Of a stretch of 64,000 bases of DNA, positions 54,117 through 61,631 are shown one piece after another. The notes beneath the pieces are model-generated. The model worked only from the letters and a program-made list of their open reading frames with translations. It searched no databases and was not told the DNA's origin. Source of the DNA: Conexibacter sp. CPCC 206217 (GTDB lineage: Bacteria; Actinomycetota; Thermoleophilia; Solirubrobacterales; Solirubrobacteraceae); the NCBI RefSeq assembly GCF_030646165.1, contig NZ_JAUTDO010000001.1, positions 868,001-932,000 of the forward strand, read 5' to 3'. Position 1 is the first letter of the stretch; each line of letters begins with the position of its first letter. A program made the translations under genes and the position numbers.

Positions 54117-54968
54117 TCATGACGGAATCTCGATCGGTTCGAGCGGCAGCGGTGCCTGGCGCCACGCGCCTCGATGCGCGCACGTCCGCGCGGCGGCGGC
54201 GGTGGCGCTGCGCATGCAGCGCTCCAGCGGCGCGCCGGCGAGCCGGGCGGCGGTGAACGCCGCGATATAGCTGTCGCCCGCGCCGCAGGTGTCGACGACC
54301 GCGACGTCGGCCGCCGCGGCCAGCTCGACGACCCCGTCGCCGGCGACGGCGACGCTGCCCGCGGCGCCGCACAGGCCGACTGCGACGCTCGTCCCGCGCT
54401 CGATCGCGGCGGCCAGCCGGCGGGTGACCGGCGGCCCCGGCGCCTCGGCGAAGGAGTAGAAGGCGACCGCGAGCGGCGCCGGCAGCTCGGCCTCCACGTC
54501 GGTGGCGAAGTCGTAGCTCATCGGAACGCCGTGCGCGGCCATGGCGCGCGCGAGCACCTCCGGGTCGGCGAGGGCGGCGCCGTGGACCCAGCGCATCCCC
54601 GCCAGCAGTTCGACGTCGGCCGCGGACGGGCGATAGCCCCGCAGGGAGCGCAGCTCCTCCGCCTCGATGACGCGATCGCCGTCGCCCATCAGCCGCAGCC
54701 AGGTGCGGTCGGTCGGCTCCGTGCCGCGCACCATCCGCTCCGTCCGGACGCCGGCCGCGGCGAGCCCGGTCCGGATCGCCTCGCCGGCGGCGTCGTCGCC
54801 GGCCGCTCCGAAGTAGGCGGAGCGCTCCCCGGCGAGCGCCCAGCCGACCGCCACGTTCGCGGCGTTGCCGCCGATGTAGCGGCCGTCGCCGTAGTCGTCG
54901 ATGCAGCAGTCGCCGACCGACGCCATCGTGGCGCACGCGTCGTGGCGGGCGGATTCCGGGTACGGCAA
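54117..54968 (-). CDS. PfkB-family kinase, FrlD-like
   Basis: Ribokinase-fold sugar kinase of 283 aa. It follows fructoselysine 6-kinase FrlD: MASVGDCCIDDYGDGRYIGG, NAANVAVGWALAGERSAYFG, the catalytic DTCGAGDSYIAAFTAARLAG, and the C-terminal ARTCAHRGAW that FrlD also ends with. It would phosphorylate the imported Amadori sugar on O6 before deglycation. TTG 54968 with the ribosome site GAAGGAG is the best start; ATG 54926 is the alternative. First gene of the operon behind the triple LacI operator. Confidence 0.84.
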   Translation of the reverse strand: MPYPESARHDACATMASVGDCCIDDYGDGRYIGGNAANVAVGWALAGERSAYFGAAGDDAAGEAIRTGLAAAGVRTERMVRGTEPTDRTWLRLMGDGDRVIEAEELRSLRGYRPSAADVELLAGMRWVHGAALADPEVLARAMAAHGVPMSYDFATDVEAELPAPLAVAFYSFAEAPGPPVTRRLAAAIERGTSVAVGLCGAAGSVAVAGDGVVELAAAADVAVVDTCGAGDSYIAAFTAARLAGAPLERCMRSATAAAARTCAHRGAWRQAPLPLEPIEIPS

Positions 54969-55029
54969 GTCGACTCCTTCGCGAGCGAGCGTCGTGGCTG
55001 GTTGTGCGACGGCGTGAGCGGAACGGCGA

Positions 55030-55045
55030 GTGAGAGCGCTTTCAC
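55030..55045. promoter_or_regulatory. LacI-type operator O1
   Basis: GTGAGAGCGCTTTCAC, a near-perfect 16-bp palindrome with the CG centre typical of LacI/GalR sites. It lies just downstream of the predicted start of the kinase operon. Confidence 0.7.
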
Positions 55046-55052
55046 TCTCGCG

Positions 55053-55068
55053 GAGAGAACGCTATCAC
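55053..55068. promoter_or_regulatory. LacI-type operator O2
   Basis: GAGAGAACGCTATCAC matches O1 at 13 of 16 positions, including the ACGC/GCGC core and the TCAC arm. It covers the -10 box of the kinase operon. Confidence 0.55.
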
Positions 55069-55087
55069 CGTAATAGTGAGAGCGCAA
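55059..55087 (-). promoter_or_regulatory. Promoter of the Amadori/hydantoinase operon
   Basis: On the minus strand TTGCGC (55082-55087), a 17-base spacer and TAGCGT (55059-55064). O2 overlaps the -10 box, O3 the -35 box, and O1 follows the start, so repression should be tight. Confidence 0.6.
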
Positions 55088-55091
55088 TCAC
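55076..55091. promoter_or_regulatory. LacI-type operator O3
   Basis: GTGAGAGCGCAATCAC matches O1 at 14 of 16 positions. It covers the -35 box of the minus-strand operon and lies 20 bp from the -10 box of the lacI-type gene, so it can also serve autoregulation. Confidence 0.7.
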
Positions 55092-55110
55092 TCGCGCCGC
55101 CCGCTGTCTA

Positions 55111-55116
55111 TATGCT
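55111..55116 (+). promoter_or_regulatory. -10 hexamer of the LacI-type gene (leaderless)
   Basis: TATGCT lies 8 bases before the ATG at 55125, with no ribosome site between. Confidence 0.5.
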
Positions 55117-55124
55117 GTTGCGCC

Positions 55125-56183
55125 ATGGCGATCACGCTCCGCGACGTCGCGCTCCACGCGCAGCTCTCCCAAGCGACCGTCTCCCGGGCGCTCGGCGACT
55201 ATGGAAAGGTCAGCGCGACGGCCAAGAAGCGCGCGCTGCAGGCGGCCGAGGAGCTCGGCTACCGTCCGAACGCTGTCGCACGAGCGCTCGTCTCCGGCTC
55301 GACGAAGACGATCGGCCTGATCGTCAGCGACATCGAGAACCCGTTCTTCGCGACGGTCGCCCGCGGACTCTCGGACACCGTCGAGCCCGACGGCTACATG
55401 GTGCTGCTGGCGAACTCGAACGAGGACCTCGAGGAGGAGCGCAGAGCCGTCAACGCCTTCCACCGGCGGCTCGTCGACGCGCTCGTCGTCGCCCCCGCGT
55501 CGGCGAGCGAGGGCAGCCACCTGCTGAGCCCCGACCGCTCGGTGCCGCTGGCGCTGATCGACCGCGCGGTACGCGGTCTCCACGTCGACACCGTGCTCGT
55601 CGACAACAGGGGCGCCGCGGTCTCGTGCGTCAACCACCTGCTGAGCCTCGGCCACCGCACGATCGGCGTCGTCTCCGACCACCCCGAGATCGGCTCCTCG
55701 TCCGAGCGCCTGCGCGGCTACCGGCATGCGCTCAAGAGCGCCGGGGTCGCGGTCGACCCGGAGCTGGTCGCGCTCACCAGCCCGACGCGCAGAAGCGCGC
55801 ACGACGCGGCGATTCGGCTGCTGCAGGATCACCCGGAGATCACGGCGATCTTCACCACCAGCAACTTCATGACGGTCGGCGTCTTCCAGGCGATCCGCGA
55901 GCTCGGCCTCAAGGTCCCCGAGCAGCTCGCGCTCGTCGGCTTCGACGACCTCGACTGGACGACGCTCGTCGATCCCCCGCTGACGGTCGTCGCGCAGCCC
56001 GCGGAGCAGATCGGCCGCGAGGTCGGCCAGACCGTCCTCGCGCGCCTGCGCGGCGATCAGGGCAGACCGCGCCGGATACGCCTCAAGACGAGACTGATCG
56101 TCCGCGCCTCGGCGGGCGAACTGCTGAGCCGGGCCGCCGAGACGCCGGTGGCCACGCCGAACGGAGCGGACGACGAGTTGTAG
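55125..56183 (+). CDS. LacI-family transcription repressor
   Basis: Regulator of 352 aa. The N-terminal helix-turn-helix and hinge read ITLRDVALHAQLSQATVSRA, then SATAKKRALQAAEELGYRPN and AVARALVSGSTKTIGLIVSD. The sugar-binding-protein-like domain has IENPFFATVARGLSD, FHRRLVDALVVAPAS, RTIGVVSDHPEIGSSSERLRG and LALVGFDDLDWTTLVDPPLT. It is divergent from the kinase-importer-hydantoinase operon with three matching operators between them. Its inducer is probably the imported compound or a phosphorylated intermediate. Confidence 0.92.
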   Translation: MAITLRDVALHAQLSQATVSRALGDYGKVSATAKKRALQAAEELGYRPNAVARALVSGSTKTIGLIVSDIENPFFATVARGLSDTVEPDGYMVLLANSNEDLEEERRAVNAFHRRLVDALVVAPASASEGSHLLSPDRSVPLALIDRAVRGLHVDTVLVDNRGAAVSCVNHLLSLGHRTIGVVSDHPEIGSSSERLRGYRHALKSAGVAVDPELVALTSPTRRSAHDAAIRLLQDHPEITAIFTTSNFMTVGVFQAIRELGLKVPEQLALVGFDDLDWTTLVDPPLTVVAQPAEQIGREVGQTVLARLRGDQGRPRRIRLKTRLIVRASAGELLSRAAETPVATPNGADDEL

Positions 56184-56255
56184 ATCCCGAGCCATGGGGC
56201 GCCGCCAACGGGCGCGATTGCCCAGACGCTCACCGCTCTCGCGCGACCGTGCGCA

Positions 56256-56435
56256 TCAGCACGATCCGGCTCGAACTCCTCGCCCCGGATCGTCCAACAG
56301 TCGCATGTGGCCCTCATAGCGGCGCCGCACCCCGAGCGCCAGCGGATCCGGGCCAGTGTCGAGCAGCAGGTGAATCTCGCCGATGTCACGCAGCTCCACC
56401 ACCTACAGCGCTGGCGACAGCAGGTGGAAGGTCAT
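56256..56435 (-). pseudogene. Possible gene remnant with internal stop
   Basis: A minus-strand frame reads MTFHLLSPAL, a TAG, then VVELRDIGEIHLLLDTGPDP and RRRYEGHMRLLDDPG before a stop. Related-looking sequence (RGEEFEPDRADAHGR) continues in another frame. Amino-acid composition looks coding, but no family is recognised and the piece is short. Apart from this, 56184-56912 shows only a terminator, a tRNA-like end and small repeats. Confidence 0.25.
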
Positions 56436-56554
56436 CCACCGGCAAGGTCACAAACCAGCAGGAGCACCCGAAAAGTCAGCCCGCTGGCACCCGCAGGCCG
56501 CCGACCGCGCGTGCCAGATGCAAAGCATGACACCGGCAACCCCCTCAGATACGC

Positions 56555-56582
56555 GAAAAGCCCGGCGTTAGCTGGGCTTTTC
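56555..56582. terminator. Bidirectional intrinsic terminator
   Basis: GAAAAGCCCGGC and GCTGGGCTTTTC form a 12-bp stem (one G-U) with the loop GTTA and an A-run/T-run on either side, the form of a classical rho-independent terminator in both directions. Confidence 0.75.
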
Positions 56583-56588
56583 ATCAAT

Positions 56589-56610
56589 CGGGGAGCCGAG
56601 ATTTGAACGC
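56589..56610 (-). other. tRNA 3'-end-like sequence (possible att core)
   Basis: The minus strand reads GCGTTCAAATCTCGGCTCCC then C, which looks like a T-loop (TTCAAAT), T-stem and acceptor end, and is followed 6 bases on by the terminator at 56582. No matching 5' half (GGGGAGC start) is found upstream, so this is not an intact tRNA. Such fragments are typical of integrative-element attachment sites. Direct copies of TGGAACCTC at 56692-56700 and about 56704-56712 lie nearby. Confidence 0.3.
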
Positions 56611-56912
56611 GAAGGGAAGCGCCCACGCGGCGCGTTTGCGCTGCATATCAGCGCATCTCAGTACGCCCGGATACGGCGAGTAACGCATCGAGTGGAACCT
56701 CAGATGGAACCTCCGGCTACGGCCGCAGGGTGCAGCTAAGACGGTGTAACGGTATCCAAAGCAGCACGACACGCACGTGATGCCACGAGCCACCGAAACA
56801 GTTCGCCCCGATCCGCTCTGAGCTGCTGGGCAGCTGGGCAGACCGGGGCAAACGAATTAGCGGAACTGCAGTTCTCGTTGACAACTGATGCCGAGCCGCC
56901 GGCTGCTTGATC

Positions 56913-57071
56913 TCAGTGATCCTTTCGTCGCGACAAGGACCACATCCAGAACGCCGACACGAGGAACACAACCATGCCAGCATAAAACAGCCGATCGTCA
57001 ACAAACGCTCCTACAATCGCAACCAGCGCAGCGATGACAAAGATGCTCCGTGGCAAGAACGGTACGTGCAC
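56913..57071 (-). CDS. Small two-helix membrane protein behind Rhs
   Basis: A 52-residue protein from GTG 57071, 10 bp behind the Rhs stop, with TGAGGA as a ribosome site. It consists of VHVPFLPRS, a helix IFVIAALVAIVGAF, a short VDDRLF turn, a second helix YAGMVVFLVSAFWMW and a basic SLSRRKDH tail. A longer upstream frame overlaps Rhs and is unlikely. It matches no family known to me. By position and size it could be an immunity protein for the Rhs C-terminal tail or a secretion accessory; this is inference. Confidence 0.6.
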   Translation of the reverse strand: MHVPFLPRSIFVIAALVAIVGAFVDDRLFYAGMVVFLVSAFWMWSLSRRKDH

Positions 57072-57081
57072 AGAACAATCC

Positions 57082-60000
57082 TCAGTCGTCGCCGTTGATC
57101 CGGTGGCCGATGCGCGCTCCCGCCCGTCCGGCCGTGATGCCACAGACCGCAACGGCTGCACCAATGGCAAGCCCCCCGGATCCAGCAGCGCCGGCGGCGC
57201 CACCAGCGCAAACAGCTCCCGTCTCGACAAGGTCTACTGCGGAATTGAACACGTCCCCGAAGATCGAGAGCCCGGTCAGGTCGTAGTCATTGATGGGATC
57301 GGCCCCTGCATACGCGTATCGGTTGCCGTTGCTGAGGTCGGCGGCTTGGTCGAGTGGGTCTTGCTGGGTCCAGCGGCCGGTGTTGGAGTCGTACCAGCGG
57401 TAGCCGTAGTGGACGAATCCGTTGGTGGTGTAGCCGGCGTTGTAGCCGAAGGGGTCGGTGAGTCCGGTGGCGGTGCGGCGGCCGTAGGGATCGTAGCTGT
57501 AGCTGCCTTGCACGGTGGCAGCGTACTCGGCGTCTCCGACCGTGTCAGCGAGTCCGCTGACATTGCCCTGTCCGTCGTAGAGGTAGTAGTACGTGTCCCC
57601 GCCGGGGCGCAGTTGGCTGATCAGCGTGCCGTCGTTGTCGCGCACGTAGTAGGTCGCTCTGCCGCCGGTGACGGTGCTGCTGATGCCCAGCAGCGTGTTG
57701 CGCAGGTCGGTGCTGCCGTCCTGGGTCTGCTCGGTCTGGGTATGGCCGGCGTAGGTGGCCGACGCTCTGGTGCCGGCGGGTGGCAGGAAGCTGGTCGTCT
57801 GTCCCATCGCGTTGTAGCCGAGTGCCAGTCTGCCGGGTCCGGCGGTGAGCTGGCCCGCGCCGTCATAGGTGTAGGTGGCGCCAGCGGTGCTGGTGTCGGA
57901 GACGAGCAGATTGTCCTGGTTGTAGGCGTAGGTCACGCTGCCGGCGTTGTCGGTGCGTCTGGTGATGTTGCCGGCCGCGTCGTAGCTGTACTGGTAGGTG
58001 CGCAGGATCGGCCCGAGCGCTCCGTCGCGCACGGTCACCTGCTGCAGGCGCCCGTCGTCGCCGTAGCTGTAGAAGGTGATCTCGCCGGCGATGCCGTCGA
58101 TCATCGTCGCGCGGCGGTCGCCGTCATAGGTGTAGGTGTAGCTGGCCAGCTCGCTGGACCCCTCGCCGGTGATGAAGTCGTCAACCCGCGTCGTCAGTCT
58201 CAGCAACCGGCCCCCGGCGTCCAACTCGCGCGTCATCGCGACGCTGTTGGGATAGGTCGTTCTCGTACGCTCCCCGTCGGCGTCGTAGGCGAACGTCGTC
58301 AGATCGCCGCTCGGATCTCTCAAAGAGGCGAGGCGGTTGGCTCTGTCATAGGTGTAGGTGACCGTGCCGCTGACGTCGGTGAATCTGGTCAGGTTGCCGG
58401 CCGGGTCGTAGGCGTAGCTGGTGGAGTTGCCGCTGCTGCTGCGTGAGGTCAACTGCCCGAGCGGGTCGTATCTGTAGGCGGTCGTGCCGCTGGCGTCGGT
58501 GCGGGCGAGGAGGTTGCCATCGTCGTCGTAGTCGTAGGTCGTCGTCGTTCCCGTGTCGGGCACGACTCTGGTGACCCGGTCCAGCAGGTCGTAGGTGTAC
58601 GTTCTGCTCACGCCCCGCCCGTCGGTGATTCTCGTGGGCCGGCTCAAGCTGTCATACGCGATTCTCGTTACGCCGATCTGGCTGCCCGTGCTCACCGCCG
58701 CCGGCGTGATCGAGGTGAGGTTGCCGGCGGTGTCGTAGCCGTATCTGGTGACGTTGCCGTTGGGATCGGTCGCGCTCGAAACCAGCCCGCGGCTCCCATA
58801 CGCCAGCGTCGCCTGCACCGCGGGCGTTGAGCTGTCGGCGATGTCGGTGAGGTTGCCGACCGAGTCATAGGTCCGGGTCAGCACGCGTCCGTTGGGGTCG
58901 GTCTCCGTCTGCGGCAGGAACGGATTCGCCACGCCGTAGGTGTAGGACGTCGTCAGGCTTCTCCCGCCCTCGAGCCCCTGTCTGGTCTGCTGCAGCACAC
59001 CGTCGGCGTCGAACGTCGACGCGGTCGAGATCCCGCTCGAGGCGTTGGAGGCAGCGGTGAATCTCGCGACCTGCTCACGCGGCCCCCACTCAGTGCTCGC
59101 AGACCCGCCCAACGGATCGATCGTCTTCACGACGCTGAACGACGCATCCGCGCAATATCTGGTCGCGAACCCGTTGGGGTCGGTCACCGTCGTCATCGAC
59201 GACGACGGGCTCGCCGGACAGCCGGCGGCTGGCGTCGCGGTGTAGGCGTATCTCGTCGTCGGCCCCGTCGTGTGGAGCGCGTCGGTGGTCTGCGTCACCG
59301 ACTCCACTCTGCCCGTGCCCGTCACGTACGCGATTCTCGTCACGTTCCCCGCCGGCGAGGTGACGCTCGTCAGCCGCGAACTCGTGTACCCGTACAGGGT
59401 TCTGTCACCCGTCGGGCTCTGCACGCTCGTCAACTGCCCCGACCCGTCATAGGCGTACACCCAACTGCGGCCGGACGGGTCGGCGACTCTCGTGACCCGC
59501 ACCCCTGTCGCGTCCGTGGTGACCGTCAGCACGCGCCCTTGGCTGTCGGTGATGCTCGCAAGGGCGCCTCTGCCGTCATAGGCCGGTCTGACCGTGTTGC
59601 CGTTGCGATCGGAAACGGACACCAACTCGCCCTGGGATGCTGAGCCGAACGTCCATCTCTCCCCGGTCTCGCGCCACGTCAACGTGAACGGCGGGTTCGC
59701 GCCGGCACCGGTGGCGTCGACCTTGATCGCCGAGCCCCATCTGCCCCCGGCATAGGTGAAGCCGTATCTCGCCCCGTCGCCGGGCTGAAACCAGAACTGG
59801 TTGGCGACCGAGTTGTCGATCGAGGCCGCCGTCCAGCGACTCGCCCACCCGAGGCCGAGCCCGCCGTCGGTGGTCATCGCGCTGCTGTAGGTGCGCGGGA
59901 ACTCAAACGACAGCCCCGTCCCGGCGATGCTGAGGTCCGTCGCGTTGACCGCCAGAAATCCCGATCCGCGATCGACCGAGATGGACTCACGATCCGACAC

Positions 60001-60156
60001 GGGATACGTGTCAAACGACGCGCTCTCACGATTGCCGCTCGTCGCCGCGCCCCATCTCTGATGCCATGCCGCCGCGCCTGCATCCGCTGCGTGCACGCAA
60101 GCCGTGCCTACGATCGCGCACGCGACCGCGAGGCCAATGCCGCCCCTGAACCTCAT
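57082..60156 (-). CDS. Secreted Rhs/YD-repeat protein with short hydrophobic tail
   Basis: Large repeat protein of 1024 aa. A Sec signal peptide (MRFRGGIGLAVACAIVGTAC to about VHAADAGA) starts it. Then come an N-terminal domain (SFEFPRTYSSAMTTDGGLGL) and many YD repeats such as TYTYDLLDRVTRV, TAYRYDPLGQLTSR and TSYAYDPAGNLTRF from about 190 to 900. The Rhs core end is YGYRWYDSNTGRWTQQDPLD and NRYAYAGADPINDYDLTGL. After it only 61 residues remain: SIFGDVFNSAVDLVETG, a Gly/Ala-rich stretch and RAGARIGHRINGDD. The tail is a candidate membrane-active toxin. ATG 60156 begins the signal peptide. Many arginines are AGA. Confidence 0.88.
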   Translation of the reverse strand: MRFRGGIGLAVACAIVGTACVHAADAGAAAWHQRWGAATSGNRESASFDTYPVSDRESISVDRGSGFLAVNATDLSIAGTGLSFEFPRTYSSAMTTDGGLGLGWASRWTAASIDNSVANQFWFQPGDGARYGFTYAGGRWGSAIKVDATGAGANPPFTLTWRETGERWTFGSASQGELVSVSDRNGNTVRPAYDGRGALASITDSQGRVLTVTTDATGVRVTRVADPSGRSWVYAYDGSGQLTSVQSPTGDRTLYGYTSSRLTSVTSPAGNVTRIAYVTGTGRVESVTQTTDALHTTGPTTRYAYTATPAAGCPASPSSSMTTVTDPNGFATRYCADASFSVVKTIDPLGGSASTEWGPREQVARFTAASNASSGISTASTFDADGVLQQTRQGLEGGRSLTTSYTYGVANPFLPQTETDPNGRVLTRTYDSVGNLTDIADSSTPAVQATLAYGSRGLVSSATDPNGNVTRYGYDTAGNLTSITPAAVSTGSQIGVTRIAYDSLSRPTRITDGRGVSRTYTYDLLDRVTRVVPDTGTTTTYDYDDDGNLLARTDASGTTAYRYDPLGQLTSRSSSGNSTSYAYDPAGNLTRFTDVSGTVTYTYDRANRLASLRDPSGDLTTFAYDADGERTRTTYPNSVAMTRELDAGGRLLRLTTRVDDFITGEGSSELASYTYTYDGDRRATMIDGIAGEITFYSYGDDGRLQQVTVRDGALGPILRTYQYSYDAAGNITRRTDNAGSVTYAYNQDNLLVSDTSTAGATYTYDGAGQLTAGPGRLALGYNAMGQTTSFLPPAGTRASATYAGHTQTEQTQDGSTDLRNTLLGISSTVTGGRATYYVRDNDGTLISQLRPGGDTYYYLYDGQGNVSGLADTVGDAEYAATVQGSYSYDPYGRRTATGLTDPFGYNAGYTTNGFVHYGYRWYDSNTGRWTQQDPLDQAADLSNGNRYAYAGADPINDYDLTGLSIFGDVFNSAVDLVETGAVCAGGAAGAAGSGGLAIGAAVAVCGITAGRAGARIGHRINGDD

Positions 60157-60327
60157 GAACTCAATTCCCCTAACCGACGAGCAGACCGCCGCCGAGTCGT
60201 CACCAATGCGCAGCAACGTACTGAGCGCTCAAAGCGCCCGCAAGGAAGCCGCACCTGCGGGCGGTGGACCGAAGGGACAGCTCGCCTGGCCCCGGCGGCA
60301 CTCCGACTTCGGGTTTGACCGATGCGA

Positions 60328-60401
60328 CGGTTCTCGAACCGAGAGTCTCAGCCGCTCGGAGACCTCCGAGCGTCTGGTCATCCTTCGGACCGACACCAGA
60401 C
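60328..60401. ncRNA. Three tandem hairpins upstream of Rhs (structured leader)
   Basis: Perfect inverted repeats follow each other: CGGTTC-TC-GAACCG (60328-60341), GCTCGGAG-AC-CTCCGAGC (60354-60371) and GTCTGGT...ACCAGAC (60372-60401). They lie 170-245 bases before the Rhs start. The region 60157-60712 holds no convincing gene. It may be a structured 5' leader of rhs or a small RNA; no known riboswitch class fits. Confidence 0.4.
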
Positions 60402-60712
60402 ATTTCAGGTTTCACGGGTGGAGCAGGCACCCGCTGAGGCCCCCGCCGGGCCCTAAGCGGCCTCATTCGTGACCGTTGGTCCGTGCGCCTTCGACTTTCG
60501 TCTCGTGCCGGCGTCGACGGCCGCCTCGGCGGGTGGGATTCATCTCTTGTCTGCGCCGACGGGTGCGACGTGCGCTTCCTGCCGGGACTTCGCCCGATGC
60601 TCGCCGGGCTCCTGCCCGAAGCGTGACCGCCGCCCCAGAGCGGCGCGCGCCCTGACGCGGTGCGGCCGCCCAAGCCTGCCGCACGCCGCGCGGTGGCGAA
60701 GTTCCTAGCGGG

Positions 60713-61530
60713 ATGTGGGCCCGCGCGACGAATGAAGGGCCACGAGCCTGCGACAATCTCCTAATTCGCGGTGACGCGTTGAACGCACTCACGAGCTTGA
60801 CCAGCCTTCTGGAGCTTGCAGCGCACCTCAATGGCTCCGTTCGCCTGTGCTACATCGATCCGTCATTCAATACCGGACAGGCTTTCACCAGTACGACGAC
60901 GCGCTTGAGCACTCGGTGTGGCTGACGATGATGCGCGACCGTCTTGAGAAGGTGAGCGCATGCTCTTGGTGCATCTCGATGACGCTGAGATGGCCTATTG
61001 CCGGGTGCTGCTGGACGAGATCTTCGGTCGCGATGCGTTCGTTGCAACGATTATTTGGCAGAAGCCCACTAGTCGCGACACCGAGCAGCCTTCTCCTCGA
61101 TGCATGATTACCTGCTTGTGTACTCACCGATGGGCTCCGAATGGAAGGACACTCGTAACCGACTGGTCGATTAGGGCGAATATTCGAACCCCGATGATGA
61201 TCCCCGCGGGCCGTGGCGATCGGTTCCGATGAGCGCCCAGGCAGGACACGGGACCGCTAGCCAGTTCTACGAACTCGAAACGCCGACTGGAGCTAGACAT
61301 TGGCCTCCAGAGGTTCGCGCGTGGACGTACACGCAGAAGCGCCTCGAAGGACTCATTGCTGAAGATCGCGTGTACTGGCCGAGAAGAGGCTCATAGACCG
61401 TGTCCTCCACACCGCGACAGATCCCGGAGACCTCGTCCTTGATTGCTTCGCGGGTTCCGGAACTACTGCAGCGGTCGCTCAGAAGGTGGGTCGACGCTGG
61501 ATCGCCTTCGCCGCACGCTGGCGACGCACG
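60713..61530 (+). pseudogene. Decayed type III-like (Mod) adenine DNA methyltransferase
   Basis: Pieces of a site-specific N6-adenine methyltransferase are spread over all three frames. In order: NLLIRGDALNALTSL and VRLCYIDPSFNTGQAF (catalytic DPPY as DPSF), FHQYDDALEHSVWLTMMRDR, LLVHLDDAEMAYCRVLLDEI with FGRDAFVATIIWQKPTS, HDYLLVYSPMGSEWKDTRN with a TAG, SNPDDDPRGPW, YELETPTGARHWPPEVRAW and [20 protein letters not shown] with DCFAGSGTT. There are at least four frameshifts, one stop and a deletion of the middle before EKRLI. It is nonfunctional. No restriction subunit is near. Confidence 0.85.
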
Positions 61531-61617
61531 GGCACGAGGCTAGCGACGAGTTGCGCGTACGGGATTCCCGCTCGACCACGACAGGTCAGGACTTCGCGTA
61601 TGCGCCGCAGCGCGCCG

Positions 61618-61623
61618 TAGCAT
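61618..61623 (+). promoter_or_regulatory. -10 hexamer of the orphan gene (leaderless)
   Basis: TAGCAT lies 8 bases before the ATG at 61632 and is the same hexamer as at vanR. Confidence 0.4.
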
Positions 61624-61631
61624 CGCCTCAC

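Noticed and set aside
56584..56793. A 69-residue minus-strand protein over the tRNA-like end
   Set aside because: The C-terminal FKSRLPD comes from translating the tRNA-like sequence; no family and poor composition.
57400..59700. CRISPR or tandem DNA repeats in the rhs region
   Set aside because: The repetition is the coding YD repeat of the Rhs protein, irregular at DNA level and without spacers.
60260..60420. Cyclic-di-GMP (GEMM) riboswitch upstream of rhs
   Set aside because: A GGTCAAACC-like segment is present, but the paired GGGACGCAAAGCC segment is missing.
60469..60708. Small plus-strand frame in the rhs-methyltransferase gap
   Set aside because: No ribosome site, no motif and cysteine/arginine-rich composition typical of chance frames here.
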